Positions 63,224 to 64,000 of a stretch of 64,000 nt of DNA are shown piece by piece. Numbering within the stretch: the first letter of the stretch is position 1; each line of letters starts with the position of its first letter. This DNA is from Furcasterigmium furcatum (taxonomy: Eukaryota > Ascomycota > Sordariomycetes > Glomerellales > Plectosphaerellaceae). The notes beneath the pieces were generated by a model. That model was not told where the DNA came from and searched no databases. It worked only from the letters and a program-made list of their open reading frames with translations. The DNA lies in assembly GCA_001599815.1 (NCBI GenBank), contig BCIA01000001.1, forward strand, positions 5,538,978-5,602,977. Direction: 5' to 3'. A program made the translations under genes and the position numbers.

Positions 63224-63936
63224 CTTGCTAAGTCTAGGAGAGTGCGGTTGGCAGAGACCTTGGACGATGAGTTGGATGGTAAAGAAGAACGATGGACACA
63301 GTCAGTCGGCCAGGATGAGGCGTGGCGAAGAAGTGTCTGGTCGTGGGTTGTCGAATACAACAACTTGTTCAGGGGCCTGGTTTGTTGAGGTGAGGTAGAA
63401 TTGAGGAACTTGGACTTGGAAGAATCAATATACTGATAGAAAGCCGCCTGGGGCAAATTTCACGTTTTTTTGGCTGGAGTTGTCGGACCTGCTCTTTCCC
63501 TATCCGGGAGCTCGTTCCTGCCATCTTGAAGTCATGGGGAGAGTCGGCGCCATGACCAGAAGAACAGTGTATAATAAGCTTTTGAGACCTCCAAGTCATA
63601 TATATTTTATCCGCACTCAATTTTGTTTGATCCTAAGTTGTTTCCTCGTGAGCAGTGTTTGCTGCAAGGCAAGAGCCCATCAGGAGAGTCCCGGTCAATC
63701 CAGGTGAGCTCGGTGAGCTCGGTGAACATTGCTAGTGGACATTTGGTGCACCGCCTGTTCCAATGAGCGGGGACCAGCCTTTCCGCACGGGCCATGCTGC
63801 ATCGAAACCCCACCAATTTTTTCTCGATAACCTTTTTTTCTTATCGCCAATGTCCCTTCACTCCATGTTCCAGAGTCTCCCCTACTTTTCGCAGCGCTGA
63901 AGGGGACTCGAAGACATACCCTACCACTCCGCGACC
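63224..63936. other. Intergenic region at the right edge
   Basis: 713 bp upstream of the coiled-coil gene. AT-rich TATATATTTTAT lies near 63599. A 9-bp duplication GGTGAGCTC occurs at 63703-63720. Confidence 0.4.
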
Positions 63937-64000
63937 ATGGGCCTGGCACAGATCAAGACGTATGGCTACCGGAAACACTCGCCCGGTCATTGCAAGCAGC
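63937..64000 (+). CDS. Possible 5' end of a gene cut by the window edge
   Basis: ATG 63937 in a favourable GCGACCATGG context opens a frame that stays open to the window end (21 codons, MGLAQIKTYGYRKHSPGHC...). Too short to judge. Confidence 0.25.
   Translation, partial: MGLAQIKTYGYRKHSPGHCKQ

Noticed and set aside
1..64000. CRISPR arrays, operons, ribosome-binding sites
   Set aside because: Spliced eukaryotic genes throughout; no regularly spaced identical repeats.

Overview
The window is nuclear DNA of a filamentous ascomycete (Pezizomycotina, most likely a Sordariomycete). The evidence is compact genes on both strands with short introns (mostly 48-70 bp, GTRNGT donors, CTRAC/CTAAC branch sites), fungal-specific families (Zn2Cys6 regulator, HET domain, POD-6/Nak1-type GC kinase, LCL3, DUF7053-like) and GC-rich third positions. 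Genus is not resolved. Nothing prokaryotic, viral or CRISPR-like was seen, and I recognise no transposon or tRNA gene.

Layout. 0-3.1 kb: Zn2Cys6 regulator, converging on a small NAD(P)-binding epimerase-like gene. 3.6-9.6 kb: NOC4, ATP4 (divergent from NOC4) and the inner-nuclear-membrane protein SRC1/HEH1. 10.7-12.5 kb: intronless HET-domain gene. 12.9-17.7 kb: mitochondrial cluster of COQ6, complex I 49-kDa subunit and LCL3 nuclease. 18.4-27.7 kb: POD-6-like kinase, TEL2, UBA3 and RPC40. 28.1-31.1 kb: a DUF7053-like protein divergent from a cytidine-deaminase-fold protein. 31.4-43.4 kb: BTB/T1 protein, PEX1, MCM7, mitochondrial ribosomal mS29 and RRS1. 44.2-50 kb: RhoGAP, a 2.4-kb gene-free stretch and BET2. 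50-56 kb: a 2.5-kb gene-free stretch with degenerate repeats, then an unidentified C2H2-like nuclear protein. 56.4-63.2 kb: MSH3, an HSL-type alpha/beta hydrolase, COX17 and an unidentified coiled-coil protein.

Functionally this is mostly a housekeeping segment: ribosome biogenesis (NOC4, RRS1, RPC40), mitochondrial respiration and translation (ATP4, COQ6, complex I 49 kDa, mS29, COX17), DNA replication, repair and checkpoint (MCM7, MSH3, TEL2), ubiquitin-like conjugation (UBA3), peroxisomes (PEX1), Rab prenylation (BET2) and polarity (kinase, RhoGAP). Likely lineage-specific islands are the HET gene, the deaminase/DUF7053 pair, the BTB gene and the C2H2-like gene.

Splice junctions were assigned by hand from frame continuity and consensus sites; every model given sums to an intact reading frame. 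The most unusual observations are structural: a 6-nt internal microexon in UBA3, three GC-AG introns that all use GCAAGT (one after a 4-nt first coding exon), an in-frame 54-nt intron in PEX1, and four copies of CCCCTGAAT in the promoter of the BTB gene. I did not find a clearly new multi-gene system. The deaminase locus and the C2H2-like regulator are the best candidates for undescribed biology.
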